Below, in pieces: positions 38,801 through 48,560 of a stretch of DNA of 64,000 nucleotides. Origin of the DNA: Molossus alvarezi (lineage: Eukaryota; Chordata; Mammalia; Chiroptera; Molossidae); NCBI GenBank assembly GCA_037176705.1, contig CM073886.1, positions 89,377,501-89,441,500 of the forward strand, given 5' to 3'. A program made the position numbers and the translations under genes. Position 1 is the first letter of the stretch. Every line of letters begins with the position of its first letter. Under the pieces are notes generated by a model. It was not told where the DNA came from, searched no databases, and was given only the letters and a program-made list of their open reading frames with translations.

Positions 38801-40057
38801 TTACTTTGCCTGCAGTTATAGTTTCCTAAGAGACCCCAAACTCGAACAAAATCAAAGTCACTGACAGACATAAAACCACAAAATCTGCAGAATGTATAAA
38901 GTCCCAGGGTTCTATATAAAGCAAGCAATGGGAGAGCTTAAGATAAGAGATAAACATTAATGATGGTCTATTCTTCTTACCAATCTATTTTACCTTCAAA
39001 AGCAGATCAAAGCCTAAATTCCCTCCTTGGGCCTTTTTTCTTTAAAACAAAACAACATGATGCTTCAGTTTGATATTGGCATAATTACCTTCTCAAATAA
39101 GCATGTCCAATAGCCATTAGTGTAGCTAAAACTCCCACAGGTCCTCTCATTCTGTTAATCAGGTTTAAGGTCAACATTTTCAGAATTTACAGCCAAGTTC
39201 ACAAGGGAACTTTCCTAATTACCAAATTAGAGAAAAAGAAAATAAAATGCCAGAACTGTAAGTATTAACAACCACGTGAACTCTTACTTAGAGATCTCTC
39301 TAGTTATACAATGTGCCCCTTATCACAAAAACCAAATGTACTACTACACAGCCAAGACTTCTACTGTTAGAGATTGACTTGGCTTTTAATAAATGGTTTT
39401 ATGCACACCCTGTGCCTACTTTCATCCAGGTAGCCCCAGGCCCATTTTAATATCTTGTCTCTATTACTTAACTTTCAAAGGGATTACTCAGTTACCATGA
39501 TGTCACTCTCAAATGACTAGGTTAAATGTAGTAAAGGCAGCTCAGATTAAAATAGCTGGGCAGGTGCTCACCCACACTGGCCATGGGTGTGTATGGGGGG
39601 AGAAGAGGGTTCAGGGCCTCCAGTCTTAATCTCCCTGAGAAATCAGCCTATTTCCATTCAACCAAGACAAGGAGGAATCTCCCAAATTTTTCAGAACGGG
39701 TCTTATTCCGAATTTCTCCTCTATGGGCCATCTTCATCTTCACATAGGATCGTAAATGACTTCACAATCCTATCCCCTGTCATTTTAGTCCGGAAGGCAA
39801 ATGGTCTCTATCTAAAGGCTTAAGGTTCCCCTATTTCCAAGACATTACTTAGACTTCTGGTAACAGGATAGATGTGTCAAGGAAAGCAGCAAAGCCATAA
39901 AGCAGATAATGTTCTACCCCTTCACTGTGAACTTAGTGACACAGGCCCTCCTCCCGGTGTTGACCGCTTAGGGCAATGGATCGCCCATGCCTGCCCAGGG
40001 ACCACAGGAGACACGGATTTAACAAACTTCTTTTGAAAACTGCTTTTTGCACTCGCA
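35816..40057. other. Unique intronic sequence
   Basis: Over four kilobases without a recognised repeat or exon apart from a short (AAAT)n at about 36009-36026. This long repeat-poor stretch may include conserved non-coding sequence, but that needs alignment to judge. Confidence 0.4.
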
Positions 40058-40060
40058 CTT

Positions 40061-40122
40061 CTCTCTCTCTCTCTCTCTCTCTCTCGCTCTCGCTCTCGCT
40101 CTCGCTCTCGCTCTCGCTCTCT
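40061..40122. repeat. Compound (CT)n and (CTCTCG)6 microsatellite
   Basis: A (CT)n run at 40061-40084 merges into six perfect CTCTCG hexamers at 40081-40116, ending in CTCTCT. The CpG-bearing hexamer is an unusual expansion unit and sits about 130 bp from a CpG-rich island. Confidence 0.95.
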
Positions 40123-40249
40123 GTTTCTCTATCTTCTATCTTTATCTCTCATTCCTCTCCTCCTCCCTCCCTTTCTGCCTCCCTCTTCCCCACAAAAGAC
40201 CTACGTAGTAAGGGACAAAACAAAAAATCTGAGGTCTCTTGTAAACTAC

Positions 40250-40530
40250 ACGCTAGAGACTAAACGCAACATGTTCAAAATGCGCATGTGCCTGCGCAGG
40301 TCCCGCCGGGCTCAGGAGCGCAGGGCGCACCCACGGTCTGAGGACACGCGGCTCGCGCGTGGGCCGGCGGCCTCTGCTCTGACGTCACTCAGCCTGCCTG
40401 GAGCTCCGGGCCTGGGGGTCCGCTCCTCTGGCGGAGAGGGTTCATGAGTGGTCCCTCCTGGAATACTACCCGCGTTAGAGCTGACGATGAGACAAGGACG
40501 ATGCGCCCTGCCGTGATAGGCAGGCCGTCC
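40250..40530. promoter_or_regulatory. Small CpG-rich island with CRE and NRF1-like sites
   Basis: A CpG-dense stretch inside the intron. It has a full palindromic CRE, TGACGTCA, at 40380-40387 and an NRF1-like pair of half sites (tgcgcatgtgcctgcgca) at 40281-40298. CpG-rich segments such as ggctcgcgcgtgggccggcgg lie between. These are typical of housekeeping-type promoters. No transcript or exon boundary could be supported. It may be another MAST4 alternative promoter, a promoter of a non-coding RNA, or an enhancer. Confidence 0.5.
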
Positions 40531-41489
40531 CACCTGTGGAAAGTACAGTCTAGGGCATGAAAAAAGGAAAAGGATGAAAGGAACTATGTGAAACAGGCCT
40601 GAGCAAAGCAAGGAGTGGGAGCAAATGGGCACAGAGCCGAAGGGAGGGGCAGAGCCTGCAGGTCAGGCATGGAGGGGAAGAGGAGCGGCAGCAGGGGGTG
40701 CAGGTCCCAGCCACCTGGGGCAGAGGCCTGAGGGACAGGCAGGGTACACTGCCCGGCTCAGAAGGGGACCAAGTGGCGGTGGGTGGAGGCTAAGAGACGC
40801 TCAGAGGCAGGGCTTTAAAGAAAGGGAAACTTCAACCATAGAATGCAGATACTCATAAGGCTGGGGCAACAACCGGAGCTTCCAGACAGGAGGGAAAGGA
40901 AACTGTCATTGCCTATTTGAGCAATGAAGCAAGTGAGCAACAGTGAGTAAGGGGATATGATTCAGAAAAAAAGGGTGAACATGCAGAGGCTATAGGACAC
41001 AGTGACATGTTAGTGCTGTGTTTAGCTGCCCACACAGTGGCTACCTGCCAACGTCTCCAACTCCTCACTTCACTGCTGTTTTCTGGCTCATCATCTCCCC
41101 ACGCCCACCCCATCACTCTGCTGCTGGTGTTCATGCTGAAGTCATTGTGACTTCCCAGTTGTAAGATACAATGCACACATTCATTCCATCTTTCTGTGGA
41201 GTGACAGTGTTGACCATCCTCCTCTTGGACTCTGTGAGAACACACTGCTGGCTTCCTTCTTTCTTACAGGACTCTCCTCCAAGTCACCTTTCCTGTGCCT
41301 ATCTGCATCTCCACCCATTCCTTAGACGGGGCATCTCTAGTTCTCCCACAGATGAATCTGACATATTCCCCAGACAGTCCTAATGAAGACTCCCAAGACT
41401 ATTATTTCTGATGCAGCCCTGGACCTACACATCCAGCTGCTGCCTGGGGCTCTGTCTTGTCTGCCTCAGAACTGTCACCATTCTCAGAT
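40531..41489. other. Unique intronic sequence
   Basis: Purine- and GC-rich to about 40830, then ordinary. The 41020-41330 part may already be worn L2. No gene is seen. Confidence 0.4.
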
Positions 41490-42200
41490 GCCTGCCCCCA
41501 AACTCTTCCCACAGACAGCTCTTTCTCATCCTTTCAATCTCCCCTTAAATATTACCTCCTCAAAAGATATTCTCTGACCACATCATCTAAAGTAGCCTCC
41601 CACAATCTGTTAGTTCTCAGCTCTTATGGCCTTCGAATACTGCCCACCATGTGGAAATGGACTTATTTAGATGCTTGTTCATTTCTGTGACCCAAGCACT
41701 CTGACTTGTTCACTACTATATCCCTTGCCCAGCACCGGACATTGGTGCTGCAGATATTGGCTGAAGGAAGAACCGACACGCCATGGTAATTGGCATACAA
41801 CAGATGCTCAATAATGTGGATTAACTGAGCTTCCGAGGATGAAAGGACCCAGTACACGTTGTGTCTTCCCCTCCCCCACTCTTACAGGGTTCCATCTTCC
41901 TGGTTCCTCAAGTCAAAAACCCCAGGGCCATCGTCAAATCTTTCTTCATCCCTCAGAGCCAATTTCATACCTTTATATCTCTCAAAGGCATAATCTCACT
42001 ACATTCTTTGCTCAGGCCTACAGAACCCTTTATATAGGCTATCGCAGTAACTTATTACCTGGTTTCTAGGTCTCACCCTCCACTCCCAGACTTAAGCTCC
42101 CAGTGCAGCTAGATATGTCTCTCTCCCAGGGATAAAGGCCAAACTTCCGCAAATACAAGGTGCCTCAACTCTCCACCTCAGCTTCATAGCCCACCACTCA
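41490..42200 (+). mobile_element. LINE-2 3' region
   Basis: Shows caatctccccttaaatatta, cctcctcaaaagatattctc, tgaccacatcatctaaagta, then tgacttgttcactactatat, cccttgcccagcaccgg and ggcatacaacagatgctcaa. A second, related stretch (ccaaacttccgcaaatacaa) follows near 42145. Diverged and interrupted. Confidence 0.65.
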
Positions 42201-42230
42201 CCTCCTTGTTGTAATGATAGTAACAATATT

Positions 42231-42455
42231 AAATAGTTAGAATTTATTGAGAGTTTTTATGTGCCAGTCATTGCATTAGGCATTTGACACCTATCAACAC
42301 ATTTTCATCTTTACAGCAATCTTATGAGAAAAGTAGTTTACTTGTCCCTATTTTATAGATGGAGCAACTGAAGTCCAAAGACATTAACTTGCCTCTATCA
42401 TTCAAACCCAGGTGAACTGACTTCAGAACAATCCTCTTAACCATTGTGCTATATT
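42231..42455 (-). mobile_element. MIR SINE
   Basis: Reverse complement of MIR: atttattgagagtttttatg, tgtgccagtcattgcattag, gcaatcttatgagaaaagta, attttatagatggagcaact, then caaacccaggtgaactgact and cttaaccattgtgctat, ending with the tRNA-like head. Nearly complete. Confidence 0.8.
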
Positions 42456-42865
42456 ATATCACCTCTTCAAACTTCATGCTTCAGCAAGACAGAGTTATGC
42501 TTCTGGTTCTTTATGCTCCAGCAATACTGAGCTATGTATAGCCCTTTGAACTCTGTGTTGCCAAGGCCACTGTGTCTTTGTATACACCATTTCTTTTGCC
42601 CCTTGGGAAGGCCCTGTCCTTCTGTATGATAAATACCAACCAACCTTTCAAAATCTCCCTGAGGTGTTGCCTTTTCTATGTGGTGTGTCTCCTGGCTCCT
42701 TGAGACCAAAGTCTCTCTTACCTATGGACCACTCCTATGGCTTATGTGTACCTTGTAAACACCTCTCTGCAGCCAAGTTTGTAATAATTCATTTGCATAT
42801 CTTCACTGAAGGCAAGCCTAGGGCCCAGGCACACAACAGGTGCTCAAGAAACATGCTTTAACTGG
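42456..42865 (+). mobile_element. LINE-2 3' region
   Basis: Shows ccaaggccactgtgtctttg, cccttgggaaggccctgtcc, tttcaaaatctccctgaggt, then gggcccaggcacacaacagg and tgctcaagaaacatg, the L2 end order. Together with the stretch left of the MIR it may be one L2 split by the MIR. Confidence 0.55.
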
Positions 42866-43272
42866 GCTTTCCATAAAAGGGGTGAGTACAAGTTCACTAA
42901 CACTTGACATATCAGGTCAGGAGAGAAGTGTATTCCCCATACTTCTTAAAGACATATATTCATGAGCAAAACAAAAAGAAAAACTCATCAAACACTACAG
43001 ATGTTTGTAAAGGAAGGATGCAGTGTACATAAAAATCCAATACATTCTGACAACTACAGCAGTTAGTTGGAAGATCCCTGAATATACCTGCTGTTCATAG
43101 TAACTGCTGAGTGATGTGAATTCAAAACAAAAAACTTTTATCCCATGGGTTCTCAGAAAAATATATTTGGAAACTTGCTCAGTTATTTACTGAGCCACAC
43201 ACTGCTCCCGGGCATAGAGAAGAATTTTATTGATTTAGCTCATTGAGGTTGGAAGATGATCACTTAAGCCCA

Positions 43273-43344
43273 ATGAAAACATACCAGATTTCTGACCAGT
43301 AAAATAAAAAAATCAAGCATATTCTAGATTCACTAGAATGTACT
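43273..43344 (+). repeat. Left arm of a perfect 72-bp inverted repeat
   Basis: Every base from 43273 (atgaaaac...) to 43344 (...gtact) is the exact reverse complement of 43591-43662. The spacer between arms is 246 bp. The arm is not a recognised transposon end. Confidence 0.97.
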
Positions 43345-43557
43345 TTAGCAAAAGTAAAGGTGAACCTCGAAACAAAGCAGCAACATTTAGAAGTCAGTGG
43401 TAGCATTTTCTTTACAGAGTGACACAGAGAGAGAAAGTAAAAGAAGCTTGACCCCTTCCCCCCAATTCCTGTTTTGAATCCAACGGGAAAAGAAAAGATG
43501 TTGTAAGCATTAAGGGGTAACATAAAGCAGGCAAACGCGTTTCCATTCTAAGATGTG

Positions 43558-43583
43558 ATGGGTTCTTCAAGTGAATGGACTAT
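43558..43583 (+). repeat. First copy of a 26-bp direct repeat
   Basis: atgggttcttcaagtgaatg followed by gactat, repeated exactly at 43661-43686. The two copies bracket the right inverted arm. Confidence 0.97.
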
Positions 43584-43590
43584 TCATTCT

Positions 43591-43662
43591 AGTACATTCT
43601 AGTGAATCTAGAATATGCTTGATTTTTTTATTTTACTGGTCAGAAATCTGGTATGTTTTCAT
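43591..43662 (-). repeat. Right arm of the 72-bp inverted repeat
   Basis: Exact inverted copy of 43273-43344. It is preceded by seven bases (tcattct) partly echoing the arm's own acattct and overlaps the second direct repeat by two bases (at, 43661-43662). Confidence 0.97.
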
Positions 43663-43686
43663 GGGTTCTTCAAGTGAATGGACTAT
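43661..43686 (+). repeat. Second copy of the 26-bp direct repeat
   Basis: Exact copy of 43558-43583, starting on the last two bases of the right inverted arm. Confidence 0.97.
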
Positions 43687-44492
43687 CCACAGACCTATAA
43701 CATTTACAGTCTCTAAGCATGCAATTGTTACTTCAGTTTAAAACAACAAATTTTGGTTAAAATAATCATTCCATTCAGCCCAGAATTCTGTCCCTCAAAG
43801 CCGCAGGTAAGTGAATGGCTGCGTGGAAACGGCCTTGAGGAAATAAGAGAGGGCGAGAGAAGTGCAAAGCCTGTCAGAAAACAGAAACTGTTTCCCATAT
43901 AATGTGTGAGCTTTACACCAAAACAGCAGACAAAGTCAATGTACATCCAGAGAACCCAATGTCAGCCAAGGTGAAGACAGAAAAGAATGACGGGAACAAT
44001 TGATAATCTTTGGGACACAACACAAGGAACCTAGGCTTTGAGTTCATCAGTCTTGGTTAAGAGTCTAGGCCTGGGAGTAAGTCTGCAGGCATCTTTTCCC
44101 AAGAATCCAGAGAGCTGTAGGCCCAGGTAGGGCTCTGAGTTGGAAGAGAAACCTCTAATGTTTTCCTGTGAGAGGACAAGCCAACAAACCCGCGTCATGC
44201 TGAACTGGTAAGGCAGATGGGATGCAGCAAACCCAAGGTCTTCCATGATGGCAATTTCTCCCGTAATGTAGATTTAAGGAGAGTCTGAAACCATTCGACC
44301 TCTCTTCCTTTCCTAAGATAAGTGGTATACACATCCTATCCCTCACAGCTCTGAGATGCTCATTCACAGGCTCAAAGCCATATTTTACTCTTTGACAGAC
44401 ACAAGAAAGCTAATGTTAAAGAAAAGGTTGAGATGAAGTCCTCTAAATTACAATGTTAATCGAACAAGTCACCGGGATACAACACGCAAAAT
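43687..44492. other. Unique intronic sequence
   Basis: No element recognised. Confidence 0.4.
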
Positions 44493-44508
44493 AAAAAAGA
44501 GTCAGTGA

Positions 44509-45208
44509 CGAGGGTGTGGAGAAAAGGGGACTCTAGTACACTGTTGGTGGGAATGCAGACTGGTGCAGCCACTGTGGAAAACAATATGGTGTCACCTCAA
44601 AAAATTAAAAATTGAACTCCCATTTGACCCAGTGATCCCACTTCTAGGAATATACCCTAAGAAGCCTGAAACACCAATCAGAAAGAATATATGTACCCCC
44701 ATCTTTGTAGCAGCACTATTTACAATCGCTAAGATCTGGAAGCAGCCCAAGTGCCCATCAGTAGACGAATGGATTAAAAAGCTGTGGTACATATACACAA
44801 TGGAGTACTACGCAGCGGTAAGAAAGAAAGATCTCTTATCCTTTGAGACTACATGGAGGGACCTGGAAAGTATCATCCTAAGTGAAACAAGCCAAGCAGA
44901 GAAAGACAAATTTCATATGATCTCACTGATTTCTGGAATATAATGAACATAACAGTTTGAGGACAATCCCCTAAGGAGTGGGGAGCTGAGAGAGGGATGA
45001 ACAACAGAACTTAGATGCATGGAGGCATGAACAGTGGACATGGACAACAATCAGGGGAAGGGGCAGGGAGGGAAGGGGGAGGGGGGAATCAGTGGGGGAA
45101 AAAGGAGAATCATTTGTAACAAAAATTAATCAATAAAAAAAAAAAAAACATAAAAAAATAAAAATAAATAAAAAAAAAATAAAAGAGATCTAAGCTAAAA
45201 AAAAAAAA
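44509..45208 (+). mobile_element. Young 5'-truncated LINE-1
   Basis: Carries the last part of L1 ORF2, a 3'UTR and a complex A-rich tail. A 16-bp target duplication (aaaaaagagtcagtga) lies at 44493-44508 and 45209-45224. The sequence closely parallels the end of the long L1 at 62.1-62.76 kb but keeps an open frame where that copy is broken, so it is younger or better preserved. The tail has two A tracts separated by an A/T-rich stretch with gagatctaagct. Confidence 0.95.
44512..44943 (+). pseudogene. LINE-1 ORF2 C-terminal fragment, open frame
   Basis: An uninterrupted frame runs from the truncation point to TAA at 44941-44943. It begins [17 protein letters not shown], which retains the later residues of the ORF2 Cys/His knuckle. 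It continues through PFDPVIPLLGIYP, CPSVDEWIKKLWYIYTMEYY and FETTWRDLESIILSETSQ to the ORF2 end. Endonuclease and reverse transcriptase domains are absent because of 5' truncation. It has no start codon of its own in the original frame and is not expected to make a functional protein. Confidence 0.9.
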
Positions 45209-45224
45209 AAAAAAGAGTCAGTGA

Positions 45225-47579
45225 GTGTGCAAAAAAGAAGTGAGGCTTGGGCAGGAGAGATAGTCCATGGAATAAATCACTTCCAACTGAGGGCAAGGGA
45301 AGGGAAGGGCAAAGCATCTTCACCTGGCCACTGGCACGCCCTCAGTGAGGCTGGCAAAAGGAGAGGACACACACCTTGGGAATGGAAAGGTCCTTTTGAA
45401 AGGACAGCTTTAGGGAACCTGATCAGCCACATAAGGGACAGGGTTAATGTGGGCCTTGGAGAAGGAAACACAATTTAGAGCAGTTAAGGGAGGTCACAGA
45501 AGGGGAAGAGCCACACTGTAACCATATGCTGCATGTCCTTAGGGAAGGTCACCGAGCCGGAATTGATCACTGTATAATAAGGGAATGCAACAACTACACA
45601 CGCTGCCCTGGAGAAGAGGCCATCTGCCCTTCATCTTTCCAAATCTACATAATAAACATGAAGCAATACTGGCCCTTTGAGACCCACAATAAGTAGGGGT
45701 ATGTACAGATGATCCTCAGGACACAAATTTCCAAACTCTGTGAATCTTGGAAATCCCCCGGTAACAAACAGGCTGTGGCAGCCACTATGGTTCAAAGGTA
45801 GGAAAGAAAATTCCCCTCCCTCTGTTTCACTCAACTGAAGATAGGGGTCCAAGACTCAGGGAGTGGAGACAGCCCTCCAAGCCCTACTCTCCCATTTTGC
45901 TGGGAGGAGCCCAGGTTACTTTAGATCCTAGGCTCTCTGCCAGTGAGAGATGTCTGAATTGGAGTGTTCTAGGCTAGAGAGATATTGCCTTACAGCTGAG
46001 GTCAAACCAGCCTGAGAATTCTTCATGCATTTGACTCTCTCAATAATACTATCAACAGGTAGGTAGAGGGAAGAAAGTTAACTGCTTTTCAGGTTTACAC
46101 ACACAGGCATGATGCCAGTGCAGACTTATCTCTGCAAGAACTGGTTCCAGGAGCGAGGAGAGGCTGCATCACAGCCAGGACTACACCATCTACACACATT
46201 CAAGGGCTCTTGACAAACTGAAAAGGTCAGAAGTTATAAGATTTACTGCCATGAGGAGTAGTGGCCTTGTTCATGTATACAGCATGTACCTCTTCAACTG
46301 ATTTGTTGTTTGGGGGCATTGGTGCATGAATGACAAAGCTTGAACCAAAACAACCAACACCAAAAGAGTGTCTCTGAACATATATATAGAATGAGGAAAA
46401 CATAGTCACCCTATTTAAAAGGTAGAACTTTAGAATCTAACATGGTTTAGTGGTACCAACACTGTCCAAGTTGCAACAGAAGGTAAGTATGACCCATAAA
46501 TCTTTCTTCCTCTCTCTCAGACACAAATACAAACACACACTTGTATTTGCTTGATCTGTGTATATGTGTGTATGTATAAATACATATATGTGAGTATTCC
46601 AGAATGCTTCTGAAATGTAAGAAACACCGTGGGGAAATTTAAAAATAAAACAAATGACTAAGTTTTCCAAAGTATTACATATCTGCATTTTTGCTACCAA
46701 AAGTATCAGGTATAACCAAAAAATATGAGTCATTTTTTGGTGCGTTCTTTAAATATTGCAATACAAAGACTATGAAGCTCCGAATCAGATAGCCTGCATC
46801 CTGTTTATTTGACTGTACCGTTGCTCTCATGCATGTTCACAGGTACAGGCAAGGCAAGTTTTGAAGAAAAAAGAAGAATCTGTATTTATACAATTCAGAG
46901 GGTGTGCCCCTCAAAAAACACAATAACACCCCTTTCTGTGCTGGATACAAATGTGGAGAGAGAAGGAACAGCCCCTTTAAAATCACATTCTCTCCACCCC
47001 AGAGTCAAGCAACTAACTCTAAACCGCCTTTCACTTGTGGCCTGCGCTTCATCTTGATTTTAAGTCTTTTTTCCTCCCACCTATTCTGTCAACTATACAC
47101 TCAAATGAAAAGGCCAGCTTGTATTAGAAACAAATGTCAGCAAATCAGTTAAAACAAACAAACAAACAAACAAAAAAACAAAGGCAAAGTTATGCAGATC
47201 TGTCTCTTTAAGCAGACAATTCAAAACAGGATAACTTGAACTCTTTGTATAGGACATCTGCATCTTACAAAGGTCAAATATTTAATAGAGGGGACATCTG
47301 AAAGGCTCTAGAAAGAGGAGCAGAAGCTCTGATGTCTGGGTAAATGAAATGGATAAACATGATCAGATCAAATAAACAGTCTTAGAGGAAATAGCTCTTC
47401 CCCCTCCCCTTTTCCTCCCCCCACCACTCACAACTCAACCTTGTATTAACCACTTTCAAAAGTACCCCGAGAAGCACGTTCATCAGGATCACCCTGGAAA
47501 TCCACAAGAAGAGAATACCTGAAACACTGCCCCCTTGGCAGGGTTATTAACTTTTCAAACTGTCACCCAATAAACAAAA
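45225..47579. other. Unique intronic sequence
   Basis: No transposon recognised. Contains a (CAAA)n run at about 47154-47180 and a diverged GT/AT dinucleotide stretch near 46555-46590. This long interval just downstream of the MAST4 exon could hold regulatory sequence, but no specific site stands out. Confidence 0.4.
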
Positions 47580-47665
47580 CCCCAGCTGCCAAGGCGGCTC
47601 GGATCACCAGCTGCCTGGGAAGCCAACGCGTGCCCTCTCCCGGCAAAGGCGCCCCGCGTTTTTAC

Positions 47666-47757
47666 CTTTGTGTTCGCCGCAGCCTGTTCCCACTCCTCAA
47701 ATGAGGCAAAGTAAAGTTTGAGAGCACGGTCCAAAAATTGGGGTCAGACATATCCAT
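47666..47757 (-). CDS. MAST4: MAST4 alternative first coding exon (partial CDS)
   Basis: Read on the minus strand, an ATG at 47757 opens 30 complete codons plus two bases. The product begins MDMSDPNFWTVLSNF and ends RSGNRLRRTQ. The exon closes CAAAG|GTAAAA, a consensus splice donor with the intron starting at 47665. The split codon AG|N would give Ser or Arg, which fits the conserved SCRTSNRKSL segment that follows in MAST kinases. I recognise this N-terminus as a shorter isoform of MAST4, a microtubule-associated AGC-type Ser/Thr kinase with DUF1908, kinase and PDZ domains; none of those domains lies in this window. The start context is strong (G at -3, G at +4), and a second in-frame Met is residue 3. 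The exon borders a CpG-rich segment, as expected for an alternative promoter. The next exon was not found to the left, so intron 1 probably runs past position 1. Identification is from memory of the protein, not a search. Confidence 0.88.
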
Positions 47758-47770
47758 TCCTTCCTTGAAT

Positions 47771-47791
47771 TCACCACAGGTTCAAGGCCAT
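47771..47791 (-). promoter_or_regulatory. Short upstream ORF in the MAST4 leader
   Basis: On the minus strand an ATG at 47791 opens a six-codon frame (MALNLW) that stops at 47771, only 13 nt before the MAST4 start codon. It lies in the presumed 5' leader and is out of frame with the main ORF. It could reduce or tune initiation at the MAST4 ATG. An ATG further upstream in the same frame (48004) would lengthen it if transcription starts beyond that point. Function is inferred. Confidence 0.4.
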
Positions 47792-48560
47792 AGGACCACA
47801 ACGGGGAGAGGGAGAAAAAAATAAGGAGCCGGATGAGCTGCTCAGTGCCCGCGGAGAAGCGCCGAGGACTGATCCGACAACTTGGAGCGGGTCTGCGAAG
47901 TCCCGCAGCCTCTCAGGAGCACACAGCCACCCCGGGCTCGGGAAACTTGCTTCCTCTCGGGCTGCCCTCTGCCGCGCCGGGCCAGCTAGAAACAGTAATG
48001 ACAAGAGTTGGGCAGTGCGTTCTGCTCAAAATGCTGTCTGTGTGCGAATCGGTCCAAGGTACTTTGTCATCTCTTTGGCAGATACCATTTGCAGCTCCTG
48101 CGGGGGGGGGGGAGCGACTATTTTAAGTCTTTGGTTCCGGGAGGCTGTTGCTTATCAGCAAACCATTCAACATCCGAACATGCCCAGTGTTGAGTTTCCT
48201 TTTGGTATCTACATACAAGGGAAAGAATTTCCATCGAAAAAGCTCCTCTTCTGCTCCCCTTCCCCTCCCAAAGGGAAACTTAAAAGCACTTTTACAAAAT
48301 CGGCCTACTGACGGACTTGAGCAGGACACCTTGCTGCGGCCTCCCAGCCTGGCGCTGGCGAAGCTGGGCGCCCACCCTTCCCCACCCTTCCCCACCCGCG
48401 GACACTCCCCCAGGCGCGAGCGGGGCCTCATGGGAAAGGGAGCAGCAGCCACCCGTGGGAGCCCCGCAGAAGGAGCCAGGACACCCAAGCATCTTCCGCC
48501 TCCGCCGCGCCCCCAGCGCAGAGCCCCAAATGGATCATTCCCCCAAAATAAATAAATAAA

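Larger units (their letters stand above)
1..47665 (-). other. MAST4: Presumed MAST4 intron 1 (short isoform)
   Basis: All sequence downstream, on the minus strand, of the GT donor at 47665. No further MAST4 exon, such as the SCRTSNRKSL exon, was recognised here. The interval is AT-rich and full of repeats and lacks conserved-looking coding frames. MAST4 is known to have very long introns, so an intron over 47 kb is plausible. Human annotation places non-coding transcripts within or antisense to MAST4, and small exons of such RNAs could be missed here. Confidence 0.75.
47580..48560 (-). promoter_or_regulatory. MAST4: CpG-rich promoter and 5' leader of the MAST4 short isoform
   Basis: This is the most GC- and CpG-rich kilobase in an otherwise AT-rich window. 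It begins just inside the donor side of the MAST4 exon and extends about 800 bp upstream of its ATG. It includes an 11-base G run at 48102-48112 and 10-bp tandem CCTTCCCCAC-type units near 48370-48397. No TATA box at a fixed distance is apparent, which suits a dispersed CpG-island promoter. The exact transcription start cannot be set from sequence alone. Several long open frames cross the region on both strands; these are expected in GC-rich DNA and are not called as genes. Confidence 0.65.

Noticed and set aside
39976..40263. Open frame with a long Ser-Leu repeat
   Set aside because: It is the translation of the CT/CTCTCG microsatellite.
40312..40632. 106-codon minus-strand frame in the intronic CpG-rich island
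   Set aside because: Open frames are expected in CpG-rich DNA; composition is biased and no similarity to MAST4 or another protein was recognised.
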